This document shows positions 1 through 8,226 of a stretch of 64,000 bases of DNA, piece after piece (position 1 is the stretch's first letter; each line of letters opens with the position of its first letter). The DNA is taken from contig JAJFFH010000070.1 in assembly GCA_021776735.1 (NCBI GenBank), positions 55,350 to 119,349 on the forward strand, written 5' to 3'. The position numbers and the translations under genes are program-made. The notes beneath the pieces are model-generated. The model worked only from the letters and a program-made list of their open reading frames with translations, had not been told where the DNA came from and did not search any database. Source of the stretch: Planctomycetota bacterium. GTDB lineage: Bacteria > Planctomycetota > PLA2.

Positions 1-1485
1 CTGCGGCCGGAAGGCGACGGTTCCCTTCCAGGGGCCCTGCGGCGCACCCGGGTTGACCCACAGGCGATCCGTGAACGGCCGCGCCAGCCCGTCGCCACAG
101 ATCAGGAGCTGATACGGCCCCTCGACACTCTGGTAGAACGCCTCGGCCAGCGAATGGCCCTCCGCGTAGAACACGTGAATCTGCGGGACCGGGAACTTCC
201 ACTGAAGCGCGAGGGGCTCCTGGACCGAGCCGCTCGCCCCCGCCGCGCCGTAGCGCAAGAACTCGCTCAGCTTGGTCTGGCTCTTCGAGGCGAAGTTGCC
301 GCCGTGGCTCGTCAGGTGCTCACAAATCGCGCCGCCGTAGATTCGGCTCTTGGACTTCTTCCAGTCGAAGTTCGCAATGCCAACGACCGCTCCCATCACG
401 TCCGCACAGTCCTGGGGAATGTCGGCGTCGATCAGTTTGGCCGGGCGACCGAGCACGCGCAACCGGCGCAGGGCATCCTCGAAGTGACCTTGCCGCGTAC
501 GGGTGCGAACGTTCTTGTTGCGGCAAAAATACACGGTTCCCCGCGGCTTGGTGCCGTCGGTCTTCGCGGCGGCATCGAGATAGCGCAGAATTTCCCCGCG
601 CGAGTTGCCGCGTTCGCCCGTGTAGCCGAGCATCGTGCACAAGAATGCGTTTTGTTGGGATGCTACGAAACCCAAGCGGGGCGCGAGCGTGGACCGGCTC
701 GCAACCTTGGTGCGCAGCGCAGCCTGAAACTTCGGATGGCTTCGCAGGCGCCGCAGCAGCCCGTCGCGCTGCGCGACGGCCGCCGGAAAGCCATTGCCGA
801 TCGCGCGCGCGAGCGACGAAAAAGCATCGCCGTCCGTTCCTGTCTGTGCGAGGCATCGCGCCAAATGAAACGACAGCGCCGGGTTGCCCGGATGGCGCTG
901 CACGAGTCGCCGAAAGATCGCCGCCGCCTTTTGGAACCGGCGCGCCTGCATCTCCTGGGACGCCTGCTTGATCTCCGCCTTGTCTTCAGCCGTGAGCCGC
1001 GGTTTCTTGAGGCGGAAGTACGGATTGGTGTCGGGCTTCCAGAACTCCTCGCCGGCGAGCACGCGATGCATGAGATACGTCGCGCCGGTGAGCGACGCCT
1101 GGTTGCCGACGAACCAGCGGCTGTTGCCCTCGCCCTCCGGCTTGTTCTTGAAACGAACCGCATAGGGAAAGTCCGCGGAGTACGTGATGAGGTCGATCTG
1201 GCCTTCGAGCCCACGCGCCTTCAAGAACGCGAGAATCGGTCGCGCGATAAGGCTCTTGAACTGGTCCAGCGTGATCACGCGCAGGTGCGGAATGGCGCGG
1301 AGTACACAAACGTGAGACTCCGGGATGTCGCGCATCGCGCGGTACCGATGCGCCAGCTCGCGCGACAGCGGGGAGTCCCCGTTGACGACCACGAGGGATG
1401 TCTCGGGACCGCCACCCGCACACGCATGTGTCGGAGCGAACGTCACGGACAAGACGGCAAGGCAAAGGGCAAGAACAGCACGCAT
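1..1485 (-). CDS. TIGR03790-family exported protein (3' end cut by window edge)
   Basis: The frame runs open from an ATG at 1485 to the window edge, 495 codons, with no stop; several shorter ORFs overlapping it in other frames are shadows. It starts with a signal peptide (residues 1-24, MRAVLALCLAVLSVTFAP then THACA). Residues from about 30 read LVVVNGDSPLSRELAHRY and MRDIPESHVCVL, the hallmark opening of the TIGR03790 family, and the visible end reads AEGHSLAEAFYQSVEGPYQL with GDGLARPF, also typical. The family is exported and of unknown function. A copy of the interspersed 12-bp motif (826-837) lies in frame and encodes TDGDAF. The C-terminus is outside the window. The family call rests on remembered signatures. 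Confidence 0.85.
   Translation of the reverse strand, partial: MRAVLALCLAVLSVTFAPTHACAGGGPETSLVVVNGDSPLSRELAHRYRAMRDIPESHVCVLRAIPHLRVITLDQFKSLIARPILAFLKARGLEGQIDLITYSADFPYAVRFKNKPEGEGNSRWFVGNQASLTGATYLMHRVLAGEEFWKPDTNPYFRLKKPRLTAEDKAEIKQASQEMQARRFQKAAAIFRRLVQRHPGNPALSFHLARCLAQTGTDGDAFSSLARAIGNGFPAAVAQRDGLLRRLRSHPKFQAALRTKVASRSTLAPRLGFVASQQNAFLCTMLGYTGERGNSRGEILRYLDAAAKTDGTKPRGTVYFCRNKNVRTRTRQGHFEDALRRLRVLGRPAKLIDADIPQDCADVMGAVVGIANFDWKKSKSRIYGGAICEHLTSHGGNFASKSQTKLSEFLRYGAAGASGSVQEPLALQWKFPVPQIHVFYAEGHSLAEAFYQSVEGPYQLLICGDGLARPFTDRLWVNPGAPQGPWKGTVAFRPQ
826..837 (-). repeat. Interspersed motif copy, CAGGAA form
   Basis: Exact ACGGACGGCGAT on the minus strand, preceded by CAGGA. It lies inside the TIGR03790 gene and is followed by GCTTTTTCG, as at 20028 and 39747. 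Confidence 0.9.
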
Positions 1486-1658
1486 CGCCGCCAGTGTACG
1501 CCCCCGAGCGCCGGCTGCGATCGAGGCCGCCCGGGTGGATCGAACGCGCGAGAGACTGCCCTACCGAGCCGGGCTCAAAAGGATGACTCTGGGAGCAGGA
1601 AATCCCTAAACCAAGCCTCTAAAACGGTTTACGGCCGGAGAGCATCGTCAAGGACACG

Positions 1659-2147
1659 TCACGATTGCGTCATGGGGCCCGTTTCCGGACGCCCGGCACC
1701 GGAGGTGCGAACCCGGCGCTCCACGAGAGCCACCACCCGATCCAGCGCCAGCCGATCGCGCGCCGAGAGTTCCCCCAGCAAACCCACGACATTGCGGATC
1801 CGCGCCTGACGCGCCCGGCGCAGCACTCGCCGCGCCTTCGCCGTCGCCGACACGAGCCAGGAGCGCCCGTCATCCGGATCAGCCCGCCGCCGCACGTATC
1901 CGCCGCGCTCGAGCGCCTTCACCAGCACCGTCACCGTCGGCGCCGTGACCTGCTCCGCTCGCGCCAACTCCCCGAGCGAGCGCGATCGCGACCCGCCGAA
2001 CACGAGTACCGACAGGAGGCTCAACCGCGCCGGCGAAAGTCCAGTGTCCTCGTCGGACGACCGCACGCGCCGCAGCAGATGGATCGCCGCCGAGTGCAGC
2101 CGGTCGGCCAACGCCTGCGACACGCGCCTTGACTTTGCGGAAGGCAT
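1659..2147 (-). CDS. MarR-family transcriptional regulator
   Basis: A 162-aa protein with a winged helix-turn-helix. Residues about 37-65 (SPARLSLLSVLVFGGSRS, SLGELARAEQVTAPTVTVLV) form the helix-turn-helix, and residues about 68-95 (LERGGYVRRRADPDDGRSW) form the DxDGR wing seen across MarR proteins. Flanking helices would form the dimer interface. The gene is divergent from the ankyrin gene at 2243. A perfect AT-rich inverted repeat sits 9 bp upstream of its start, so autorepression is likely. The ligand is unknown. The family call is secure; the regulated genes are inferred. Confidence 0.9.
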   Translation of the reverse strand: MPSAKSRRVSQALADRLHSAAIHLLRRVRSSDEDTGLSPARLSLLSVLVFGGSRSRSLGELARAEQVTAPTVTVLVKALERGGYVRRRADPDDGRSWLVSATAKARRVLRRARQARIRNVVGLLGELSARDRLALDRVVALVERRVRTSGAGRPETGPMTQS

Positions 2148-2156
2148 CCCATAAAG

Positions 2157-2173
2157 TTAGTTTCTCAAACTAA
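2157..2173. promoter_or_regulatory. Probable MarR operator
   Basis: TTAGTTT-CTC-AAACTAA is a perfect 7-bp inverted repeat with a 3-bp spacer. It lies in the AT-rich 95-bp gap between the divergent marR (start 2147) and ankyrin (start 2243) genes. Size and symmetry fit a MarR dimer site. Binding is inferred. Confidence 0.6.
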
Positions 2174-2232
2174 ATAAATCAAGCCCCAGAAACAAAAACG
2201 TCACAGAAACGAAGAACCTCACAAAGACAGGA

Positions 2233-2244
2233 ACGGACGGCGAT
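2233..2244 (+). repeat. Interspersed motif copy at a start codon, CAGGAA form
   Basis: Exact ACGGACGGCGAT preceded by CAGGA. Its final AT is the first two bases of the ATG of the ankyrin gene at 2243. Confidence 0.9.
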
Positions 2245-2875
2245 GTCTGCAGCCAACGAAATGTTCTCGGCCATCAAGCGGGGCGACGCGGAACGCGTGC
2301 GTGCGCTCCTCGACCAGGATCAACAATGCGCCGGCGCAACCGACAAGCAGGGGCTTCCGGCCGTACTTGTCGCGCTCTATCACCGCCAGGAGGAGTGTGC
2401 CCGGGTCCTGGCCGACACTCTCGGCGACGACATCGATCTGCCGGTAGCGGCCGCTCTCGGCAACGAGCGAAAGACAACGGCGCTACTCGCCGAGGGCTCC
2501 AACGCGCGCGTGCGCACGCCGGACGGGTTCACGCCACTGCACCTTGCCGCGTTCTTCGGACACACCGATACGGCGCGCGTCCTGCTCGAGCACGGCGCGG
2601 ACGCCAACGCGATCGCCGACAACCCGAGCCGCGTCCGTCCACTCCATAGCGCTGCCGCCGCAACGAACGCCGCGACGATCCGCCTGCTGCTCGAGCACGG
2701 AGCCGAGGTGGGCGCCACACAACACGGCGGCTGGACCGCGTTGCAGGCAGTCACGAAACGCGGCGCACGGGACTGCATCGAGATGCTTCTCGCGGCCGAG
2801 GCCGATCCCCGCAAGGCCGCGAACGACGGCACGACCGCGCAAGACCTCGGGGAGGGCCGCTCCACGGATTCCTAG
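2243..2875 (+). CDS. Ankyrin-repeat protein
   Basis: A 210-aa protein with no signal peptide. An N-terminal degenerate ankyrin unit (MFSAIKRGDAERVRALLDQD) is followed by clear repeats from about residue 90: DGFTPLHLAAFFGHTDTARV, LLEHGADANAIADN, RPLHSAAAATNAATIRLLLE, GWTALQAVTKRGARDCIEML. Ankyrin repeats bind protein partners; the partner is unknown. The ATG is formed by the end of an interspersed motif copy, and no good Shine-Dalgarno sequence precedes it. It is divergent from the MarR regulator and may be under its control. Confidence 0.85.
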   Translation: MSAANEMFSAIKRGDAERVRALLDQDQQCAGATDKQGLPAVLVALYHRQEECARVLADTLGDDIDLPVAAALGNERKTTALLAEGSNARVRTPDGFTPLHLAAFFGHTDTARVLLEHGADANAIADNPSRVRPLHSAAAATNAATIRLLLEHGAEVGATQHGGWTALQAVTKRGARDCIEMLLAAEADPRKAANDGTTAQDLGEGRSTDS

Positions 2876-2922
2876 CCCGTTTCGCCCCCGGCGTCCCGGC
2901 GGGGCCGGCGCCAGAGCCGGGC

Positions 2923-4101
2923 CTACCGGCCCAAGCCCGGCCACACCGGGCGGCGGCGACCGGTCGTGAATACCCAACGGCGGTCGTGCGGGTCGCCGTC
3001 CTGCTTGTAGTGCAGCGTCACGCGGTACAGGCTCTTCGGCGCCAGCGGCGCGCGCGGAATGATGCAGATCGTCTTGCGGTTGTCCTGGCGTTTCTTGTTC
3101 GCCGGGTTGCCCGGCCATGACACGAGGACCGGCACGGGGAACGCGCCGCGGCGCACGACGCGCTCGAGCTTGGCCCGGACCTCGGAAAACGTTGCGCCGT
3201 CACGAAACGTGAGCGTGATCGGAAACCCCGGCTGCTTGATCTGCGGCGGATACGGACGCGGCGCCTCGGGCGGAAAATGCGTCGGCTGCAACGCGGATCC
3301 CGGCGCGGGCACGATCACGGGATCGCTCCACAACCGTTCCTCGACGCGCGTCTTGCCGTCGATCGCGGTGTAGCGCGCGGAGTGCCCGATGCCGATCGCC
3401 CGCGTCCCCGGATTCATGAGCGGTAGGCGGTGATAGAACGACGCGTAGGTCATGAGCACGCTCATGCCCGGCTTTTCCTGCGACAGCATCGAACGCCGCC
3501 CCGCGAGCTCGCCCTTCTCGGTCATGGGCGCATCGCCTTCCTCGGCGTAGTGCTTGAACCCGTTCTTCTCCATCCACGCGCAGTGCTCGGTGCACCACGA
3601 ACTCACCTCGGGATCGAAGTCCACCGGCGGCAGCCCGTTGATCAGCCGCCAGTAGTTGAACTGCCGAAACGTCTTGTTCTGCGCCGGATCGACCGCCACG
3701 CGCCGCGCGCGCCAGTGCACGAACGAACCGTCCGCCTCGACCTTCCACGTCACGCGCAGCAGCTCGATCACGGCGGTCTTTTCAAGCGGCAGCACGTAGT
3801 TCATGCCGGTGAGCGCCCAGCCGTCCACGCCCTCCTCGTCGAACCGCCCGTCGCCATCGACATCGACAAACAGCACGTTCAGCCGATCGACGCGCCCCTT
3901 GCGTACGCCGGGCTTTTCCGCGAGCTTCTTGCCGTCCGCCAGGCGGTACTGAAAGCGGACCTTCTTGTACTTCCAGCGGGTCGGAGCGAGCCGCGATTTT
4001 TTCATGGGGGGCGCGGGGGCGGAAACATCGCCGTCCTTGGCTGTCGCCGGACCCGCCAGCCCCGAAAGCAGCGCGCAACACACCGAGAGCCATCGTCGCA
4101 T
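2923..4101 (-). CDS. Secreted CAP (SCP/PR-1-like) domain protein
   Basis: I chose the ATG at 4101 (392 aa) because it begins a signal peptide, MRRWLSVCCALLSGLAGPAT; the longer reading to 4209 would overlap hutU. After a beta-rich N-terminal half with an EF-like segment (DVDGDGRFDEEG) comes a CAP-like region with the features LINGLPPVDFDPEVSSWCTE, HAEEG-type loop, SVLMTYASFYHRLPLMNPGT and AIGIGHSA. The C-terminal part looks like a bacterial Ig-like fold ending in VTLHYKQDGD. The role is unknown. Its start is only 16 bp from that of the divergent hutU, leaving little room for separate promoters. Confidence 0.75.
   Translation of the reverse strand: MRRWLSVCCALLSGLAGPATAKDGDVSAPAPPMKKSRLAPTRWKYKKVRFQYRLADGKKLAEKPGVRKGRVDRLNVLFVDVDGDGRFDEEGVDGWALTGMNYVLPLEKTAVIELLRVTWKVEADGSFVHWRARRVAVDPAQNKTFRQFNYWRLINGLPPVDFDPEVSSWCTEHCAWMEKNGFKHYAEEGDAPMTEKGELAGRRSMLSQEKPGMSVLMTYASFYHRLPLMNPGTRAIGIGHSARYTAIDGKTRVEERLWSDPVIVPAPGSALQPTHFPPEAPRPYPPQIKQPGFPITLTFRDGATFSEVRAKLERVVRRGAFPVPVLVSWPGNPANKKRQDNRKTICIIPRAPLAPKSLYRVTLHYKQDGDPHDRRWVFTTGRRRPVWPGLGR
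4027..4038 (-). repeat. Interspersed motif near-copy, CAGCCAA form
   Basis: AAGGACGGCGAT on the minus strand, preceded by CAGCC. It encodes AKDGDVS just after the signal peptide of the CAP protein. The same peptide is encoded by the copy at 33105. Confidence 0.7.
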
Positions 4102-4117
4102 GGTCAACAGTCTACCC

Positions 4118-5785
4118 ATGCGGTACGCTGCGCGCGTGCGAGAGATCCACCCCCCCACCGGAACCGAGCTGACCTGCCGCCACTGGGGTGCCGAAGCGAT
4201 GTATCGCATGATTCAGCACAACGTCAGCCCCGGCGTGGCGGAAGATCCCGAGAAGTTGATCGTGTACGGCGGCACCGGACGCGCCGCGCGCAACTGGGAG
4301 TGCTTCGACGCGATCCTTACGACCCTCAAGCGGCTGGGCGAGGACGAGACGCTGCTGATCCAGTCGGGCAAGCCGGTCGGGGTCTTCAAGACCCACAAGG
4401 ACGCGCCGCGTGCGCTGCTCGTGAACAGCCAGCTCGTACCGCACTGGGCCACATGGGAGCACTTTCGCGAGTACGAGCGGATGGGGCTCACGATGTACGG
4501 TCAGATGACCGCGGGTTCGTGGATCTACATCGGCACGCAGGGCATCGTGCAGGGTACATACGAGACCTTCGCGGCGGTCGCCGACCAGCACTTCGATGGC
4601 TCGCTCGAGGGCAAGCTGCTCGTGACCGGCGGCTGCGGCGGCATGGGCGGCGCGCAACCGCTTGCCGCAACGATGGCGGGCGCGTGCTGCCTCATCGCGG
4701 ATGTCGAACGCCGCCGGCTCGACATGCGCATCGAAACGCGTTACCTCGACGTCGTCGCGGACTCGATCGACGAGGCCCTCGAGATGGCCGAAGCGCGCGA
4801 GCCGAAGTCGATCGGTGTCCAGTGCAACATCGTCGAACTTTTGCGCGAACTCGCCGCGCGCGACCTCACGCCGGACGTGCTCACGGACCAGACCTCGGCG
4901 CACGACCCGCTGAACGGCTACGTCCCGGTCGGTATCACGTTCGAGGAAGCGTTGGCGCTGCGCGAAGCGGACCCGGACGACTACGCGAGGATGTCGCTCG
5001 CCACGATGGTCGAACACGTGCAGCTCATGAACACGCTGATGGACCGCGGCGCGATCACGTTCGACTACGGCAACAACCTGCGCGGCCACGCCGTCGAGGG
5101 CGGCCTCGAAAAAAACCAGGCCTTCCGCTTCCCGGGATTTGTGCCCGCCTACATCCGCCCGCTGTTTTGCGAGGGCAAGGGCCCGTTTCGCTGGGTGGCG
5201 CTGTCCGGCGATCCAAAAGACATTCACCGCACGGACGAACTCGTGCTCGAACTGTTCCCCGACGACGAGCCGCTCGCGCGCTGGATCCGCCTCGCCGGCG
5301 AAAAGATCGCCTTCCAGGGCCTTCCGTCACGCATCTGCTGGCTCGGCTACGGCGCCCGCGCGAAGTTCGGTCTCGCGCTGAACGACCTCGTGAAGCGCGG
5401 CGAACTCAAGGCCCCCATCGTGATCGGCCGCGACCATCTCGACTGCGGCTCGGTCGCCTCGCCCTACCGCGAAACCGAAGCGATGAAGGACGGCTCCGAC
5501 GCGATCGCCGACTGGCCGATCTTGAACGCGCTGCTCAACACGAGCGCGGGCGCCACATGGGTCTCGGTCCACCACGGCGGCGGCGTCGGCATCGGCTACT
5601 CGATCCACTCGGGCATGGTCGTCGTCGCGGACGGCACCGACGAAGCGGCACGTCGCCTCGAACGTGTGCTCACGACCGATCCCGGCACAGGCGTCATGCG
5701 CCACGCCGACGCGGGCTACGAACAAGCCATCGACTGCGCAAGAACAAGGGGCGTCGATCTACCGATGGTGAACAACGATGAGTAA
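4118..5785 (+). CDS. hutU: Urocanate hydratase
   Basis: The 555-aa length is normal for urocanase. It converts urocanate to imidazolonepropionate, the second step of histidine degradation, in the cytoplasm with a tightly bound NAD. Visible signatures: TGTELTCRHWGAEAMYRM, LIVYGGTGRAARNWECFDAI, IQSGKPVGVFKTH, TGGCGGMGGAQPLA (nucleotide-binding region), GRDHLDCGSVASPYRETEAM and SVHHGGGVGIGYSIHSGMVV. The ATG at 4118 is used; a GTG at 4136 is an equally plausible start and would give the usual short MREI N-terminus. hutI follows after a 128-bp gap that holds an inverted pair of the interspersed motif. No hutH is in the window. Confidence 0.97.
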   Translation: MRYAARVREIHPPTGTELTCRHWGAEAMYRMIQHNVSPGVAEDPEKLIVYGGTGRAARNWECFDAILTTLKRLGEDETLLIQSGKPVGVFKTHKDAPRALLVNSQLVPHWATWEHFREYERMGLTMYGQMTAGSWIYIGTQGIVQGTYETFAAVADQHFDGSLEGKLLVTGGCGGMGGAQPLAATMAGACCLIADVERRRLDMRIETRYLDVVADSIDEALEMAEAREPKSIGVQCNIVELLRELAARDLTPDVLTDQTSAHDPLNGYVPVGITFEEALALREADPDDYARMSLATMVEHVQLMNTLMDRGAITFDYGNNLRGHAVEGGLEKNQAFRFPGFVPAYIRPLFCEGKGPFRWVALSGDPKDIHRTDELVLELFPDDEPLARWIRLAGEKIAFQGLPSRICWLGYGARAKFGLALNDLVKRGELKAPIVIGRDHLDCGSVASPYRETEAMKDGSDAIADWPILNALLNTSAGATWVSVHHGGGVGIGYSIHSGMVVVADGTDEAARRLERVLTTDPGTGVMRHADAGYEQAIDCARTRGVDLPMVNNDE

Positions 5786-5790
5786 AGCCA

Positions 5791-5802
5791 ACGGACGGCG
5801 AT
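5791..5802 (+). repeat. Interspersed motif copy
   Basis: Exact ACGGACGGCGAT preceded by AAGCCA. It lies 5 bp after the hutU stop and pairs head-to-head with the copy at 5876. Confidence 0.9.
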
Positions 5803-5875
5803 TCACGCCCACGGTGAACCGGACGCGCCCGCTGCTGGAACCTGACGAAAGTCCGCGTAGCGAAGTTTCGAGTGC

Positions 5876-5887
5876 ATCGCCGTCCGT
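5876..5887 (-). repeat. Interspersed motif copy
   Basis: Exact core on the minus strand, preceded by CAGCAT. It is the inverted partner of the copy at 5791 and lies 27 bp upstream of hutI. Confidence 0.9.
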
Positions 5888-5913
5888 ATGCTGTCTTCCG
5901 ATTCGGCCCAACC

Positions 5914-7140
5914 ATGGTTGACCTCCTCATTCAGAATGCTTCGCAGATCCTGACGCTCGCGCGTGCGGGGCTTGATGCGCCGTATGCCGGGCGCGACGCC
6001 GGGGAGCTCGGCATCGTGGACGGCGCCGTGGCCATCGAGGGCGGGCGCATCGTCGCGGTCGGGGCGGACGCGGTCGGGACGACGGCGGAGCGGGTCGTCG
6101 ATGCGCGCAAGGGCGTCGTGCTGCCCGGGTTTGTCGATTGCCACACGCATGCGGTGTTTTACGGCGGGCGCGCGGACGAGTTCGAGGATCGCGCGCGCGG
6201 CGTGTCGTACGCCGAGATCGCGCGGCGCGGCGGCGGGATTCGGGCGACGGTGCGCAAGCTGCGCGCGGCCAGCGACGAGCAGTTGAACGCCGCGGTGAGG
6301 CGCCACTACGATCGTTTTTTGCGTCTCGGTACGACGACGATCGAGGCCAAGTCGGGGTACGGGCTGTCGCTCGAACACGAGTTGCGGTCGTTGCGCGCGC
6401 TCGGGATGGATCACCAGCTCGATGTCGTGCGCACGTGTCTCGCGGCGCACACCGTCCCGGACGAGTTTCACAGAAACCCGAGGGGCTACCTCGATCTGGT
6501 GTGCGACGAGATCTATCCCGCGGTCGCGCGCGAGGGGTTGGCGAAGTACTGCGACGTGTTCGTCGAGCGCGGCGCGTTCACGTTCGACGACGGCGAGCGG
6601 GCGCTGGAGGCAGGCAAGGCGCACGGACTGCGCGGGCGCGTGCACGCGGACCAGCTCTCGCGCAACGGCGGCGCCCGGCTCGCCTGCCGCGTCGGCGCCA
6701 TTACCGCGGACCACCTCGAGTACGCCACCAAGGAAGACGCGGTCGCGATGCGCACCGCCGGGGTCATCGCCGTCCTGCTCCCGGCCGCGAACCACATGCT
6801 CGACCAGCAAGAACGCCCGCCGGCGCGCGCGATGATCGCGCACAGCTGCCCGATCGCCGTGGCCACGGACTTCAACCCGGGCTCGGCCCCCACCCAATCG
6901 ATGCCGCTCACGCTCAACCTCGCGTGCGTACGCTTCGGCCTATCGGTCGCGGAAGCCCTGGTCGGCGCCACCATCAACGGCGCCTGCGCCGCCGGCATAA
7001 ACGACAAGGTAGGCAGCCTGGAAGTCGGCAAGCAAGCCGACGTGTTGGTCTGTGCGGTCCGCGACTACCGAGAACTGGCGTACTGGTTCGGCCACAACCC
7101 GGTGAGGCACGTCGTCAAGTCGGGCGTGCTTGTTCGATAG
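5914..7140 (+). CDS. hutI: Imidazolonepropionase
   Basis: A 408-aa amidohydrolase-fold metalloenzyme that hydrolyses imidazolonepropionate to formiminoglutamate, the third step of histidine degradation. Metal ligands H77 and H79 lie in PGFVDCHTHAVFYGGRADEF. Other signatures are RVHADQLSRNGGARLACRVG, ADHLEYATKEDAVAMRTAG, VATDFNPGSAPTQSMPLTLN and YWFGHNPVRHVVKSGV at the end. The ATG at 5914 is chosen over an upstream one because the family begins with the short strand DLLIQNA. Its product would feed the formiminotransferase encoded at 19065. Confidence 0.97.
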   Translation: MVDLLIQNASQILTLARAGLDAPYAGRDAGELGIVDGAVAIEGGRIVAVGADAVGTTAERVVDARKGVVLPGFVDCHTHAVFYGGRADEFEDRARGVSYAEIARRGGGIRATVRKLRAASDEQLNAAVRRHYDRFLRLGTTTIEAKSGYGLSLEHELRSLRALGMDHQLDVVRTCLAAHTVPDEFHRNPRGYLDLVCDEIYPAVAREGLAKYCDVFVERGAFTFDDGERALEAGKAHGLRGRVHADQLSRNGGARLACRVGAITADHLEYATKEDAVAMRTAGVIAVLLPAANHMLDQQERPPARAMIAHSCPIAVATDFNPGSAPTQSMPLTLNLACVRFGLSVAEALVGATINGACAAGINDKVGSLEVGKQADVLVCAVRDYRELAYWFGHNPVRHVVKSGVLVR

Positions 7141-7151
7141 AGGCAGCCGGG

Positions 7152-7484
7152 ATGAAGCCCCTGTTCGACGAGAACCTCGCGGCGCGCCTTGTCAAGGATC
7201 TTGCCGACATGTATCCGGGCTCCGCGCACGTTCTGACGCTCGGTCTTGCCGGGGCTGGCGACCGGGCGATCTGGGATCGCGCGGCCGCAGAAGGCTTTGT
7301 TCTCGTCACGAAAGACGAGGACTTCCATCGCCTGAGTGTGCTGCTTGGTCCGCCGCCTAAGGTGATCTGGATCAGACTTGGCAACTGCGCGACGGCAGAT
7401 GTGACGGGGCTGCTGCGCTTTCGAGCGAACGCGGTGCGTGCGTTTGCGGAACACACAGAGACCGCTTTCTTGGAGCTCGGGTGA
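7152..7484 (+). CDS. DUF5615 PIN-like protein, probable toxin
   Basis: A 110-aa protein starting 11 bp after the hutI stop. The N-terminus KPLFDENLAARLVKDLAD, the middle HVLTLGLAGAGDRAIWDRAA and the strand GFVLVTKDEDFHRLSVLLGP are typical of DUF5615, a compact PIN-fold family whose acidic residues (D6, E7 and the KDEDF cluster) would bind metal for RNA cleavage. Members normally sit directly downstream of a DUF433 partner on the same strand. Here the DUF433 gene faces it from the other strand 84 bp away. Toxin activity is inferred from the family. Confidence 0.85.
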   Translation: MKPLFDENLAARLVKDLADMYPGSAHVLTLGLAGAGDRAIWDRAAAEGFVLVTKDEDFHRLSVLLGPPPKVIWIRLGNCATADVTGLLRFRANAVRAFAEHTETAFLELG

Positions 7485-7568
7485 GTGAGCGATCGTGGAC
7501 CGACGCGGCCGCGGACCGATAGGCCGTTCATTGTTCGATCGCGTGGCCGAGGGGCATCCGACGCGCCC

Positions 7569-7796
7569 TTAGCTGCCGGGGATGCTCGCCAGTCTGCGTT
7601 CACGTTCCGCCGCAAAAGCTAGGCACGCACGCAGATCCTCGCGACAAAGTTGCGGAAAATCGACGAGAATCTCATCCTCGCTCATTCCGCTCGCAAGGTA
7701 CGAGAGCACGTCACCGACCGTGATCCGCGTCCCACGGACGATCGGCTTCCCGAAGCGGACCTCGGCATCAACCACGATACGCTCGCGATAGTCCAT
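7569..7796 (-). CDS. DUF433 protein, probable antitoxin
   Basis: A 75-aa protein with the DUF433 pattern: RIVVDAEVRFGKPIVRGTRI, TVGDVLSYLASGMSEDEILV, DFPQLCREDLRACLAFAAER. This is a small winged-helix-like family that partners DUF5615 toxins. It is convergent with the DUF5615 gene at 7152, an unusual arrangement that suggests a local inversion or a change of partner. It lies next to an attC-like site, consistent with cassette-type acquisition. Confidence 0.85.
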   Translation of the reverse strand: MDYRERIVVDAEVRFGKPIVRGTRITVGDVLSYLASGMSEDEILVDFPQLCREDLRACLAFAAERERRLASIPGS

Positions 7797-7974
7797 ACAT
7801 GAATCCTATGCCGCCCCAACGACTCCGTCAAGGCGCCCCCCGCCGCCGATCGCGCCAGCAGCGGCCAGCTGATGGCGGTCCTCAGATCTTCACGCTTTTT
7901 GCTCCACCTGTATCGAACCCGAAAGTCGGGGGCTCGACCTGACTTTGCGTAGCAACTCATCGCGCCGCCGTGCG

Positions 7975-8037
7975 GTCTAACGCCTCGGCCGATCAGCGGC
8001 GACGCGAAGCGCGGTCCGCTGCATCGTCTTGTTGGGC
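7975..8037. mobile_element. attC-like integron recombination site
   Basis: A 63-bp imperfect palindrome bounded by GTCTAAC (7975-7981, fits RYYYAAC) and GTTGGGC (8031-8037, fits GTTRRRY), the two attC core boxes. Inner arms GATCAGCGG (7991-7999) and CCGCTGCATC (8016-8025) pair with one unpaired extra base, as in attC L boxes with an extrahelical base. The flanks extend the stem (CGCGCCGCC at 7961-7969 with GGCGGCGCG at 8035-8043). No integrase gene is in the window. Function is inferred from structure. Confidence 0.6.
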
Positions 8038-8058
8038 GGCGCGCCCGGGAACTGGTTT

Positions 8059-8226
8059 TCAGCCACAGAGGACTCCGAGATCACAGAAGCGTTCGAACGG
8101 GATTTCGCGGAGCCGAAATTCGACTGGGAGAGCCTCGTCGTGGATCGACCCCAAGAGACCGGGATCCATGTGGCGATGCACGTCGATCGCCGCCGCGATG
8201 ATCTGCTCGGTGAGCGGGTCTCCCAT
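8059..8226 (-). pseudogene. GxxExxY-family fragment
   Basis: A 55-codon reading frame with ATG at 8226. It reads MGDPLTEQIIAAAIDVHRHM then DPGLLGSIHDEALPVEFRLR, which matches the start of GxxExxY proteins (LTxxIIGAAIEVHRxLGPGLLE). The family is about 120-130 aa, so only the N-terminal half remains, and the tail FERFCDLGVLCG departs from the family. The family function is unknown. The fragment is bounded by inverted CACAGAG-type repeats and lies beside the attC-like site. Confidence 0.65.
8062..8088 (+). repeat. Left arm of inverted CACAGAG-type repeat
   Basis: GCCACAGAGGACTCCGAGAT followed by CACAGAA. Its reverse complement matches 8226-8254 with few differences, so the two arms bracket the GxxExxY fragment. 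Confidence 0.6.

Noticed and set aside
154..1809. 551-codon plus-strand ORF over the TIGR03790 gene
   Set aside because: Arg-rich, motif-free product; the minus-strand frame gives a signal peptide and family signatures throughout.
4112..5227. 371-codon minus-strand ORF within hutU
   Set aside because: Antisense shadow of a fully conserved urocanase.
3430..5781. Long plus-strand ORF overlapping the CAP gene and hutU
   Set aside because: Arg/His-rich shadow of two well-supported genes in other frames.
5791..5887. MITE interpretation of the inverted word pair
   Set aside because: Interior shows no similarity to the other pair at 29077-29167 and no target duplication is visible; kept only as an option.
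6138..7151. N-terminal part of a 448-codon ORF ending at 7484
   Set aside because: Only the last 110 codons (from 7152) form the DUF5615 protein; the rest is hutI read in another frame.
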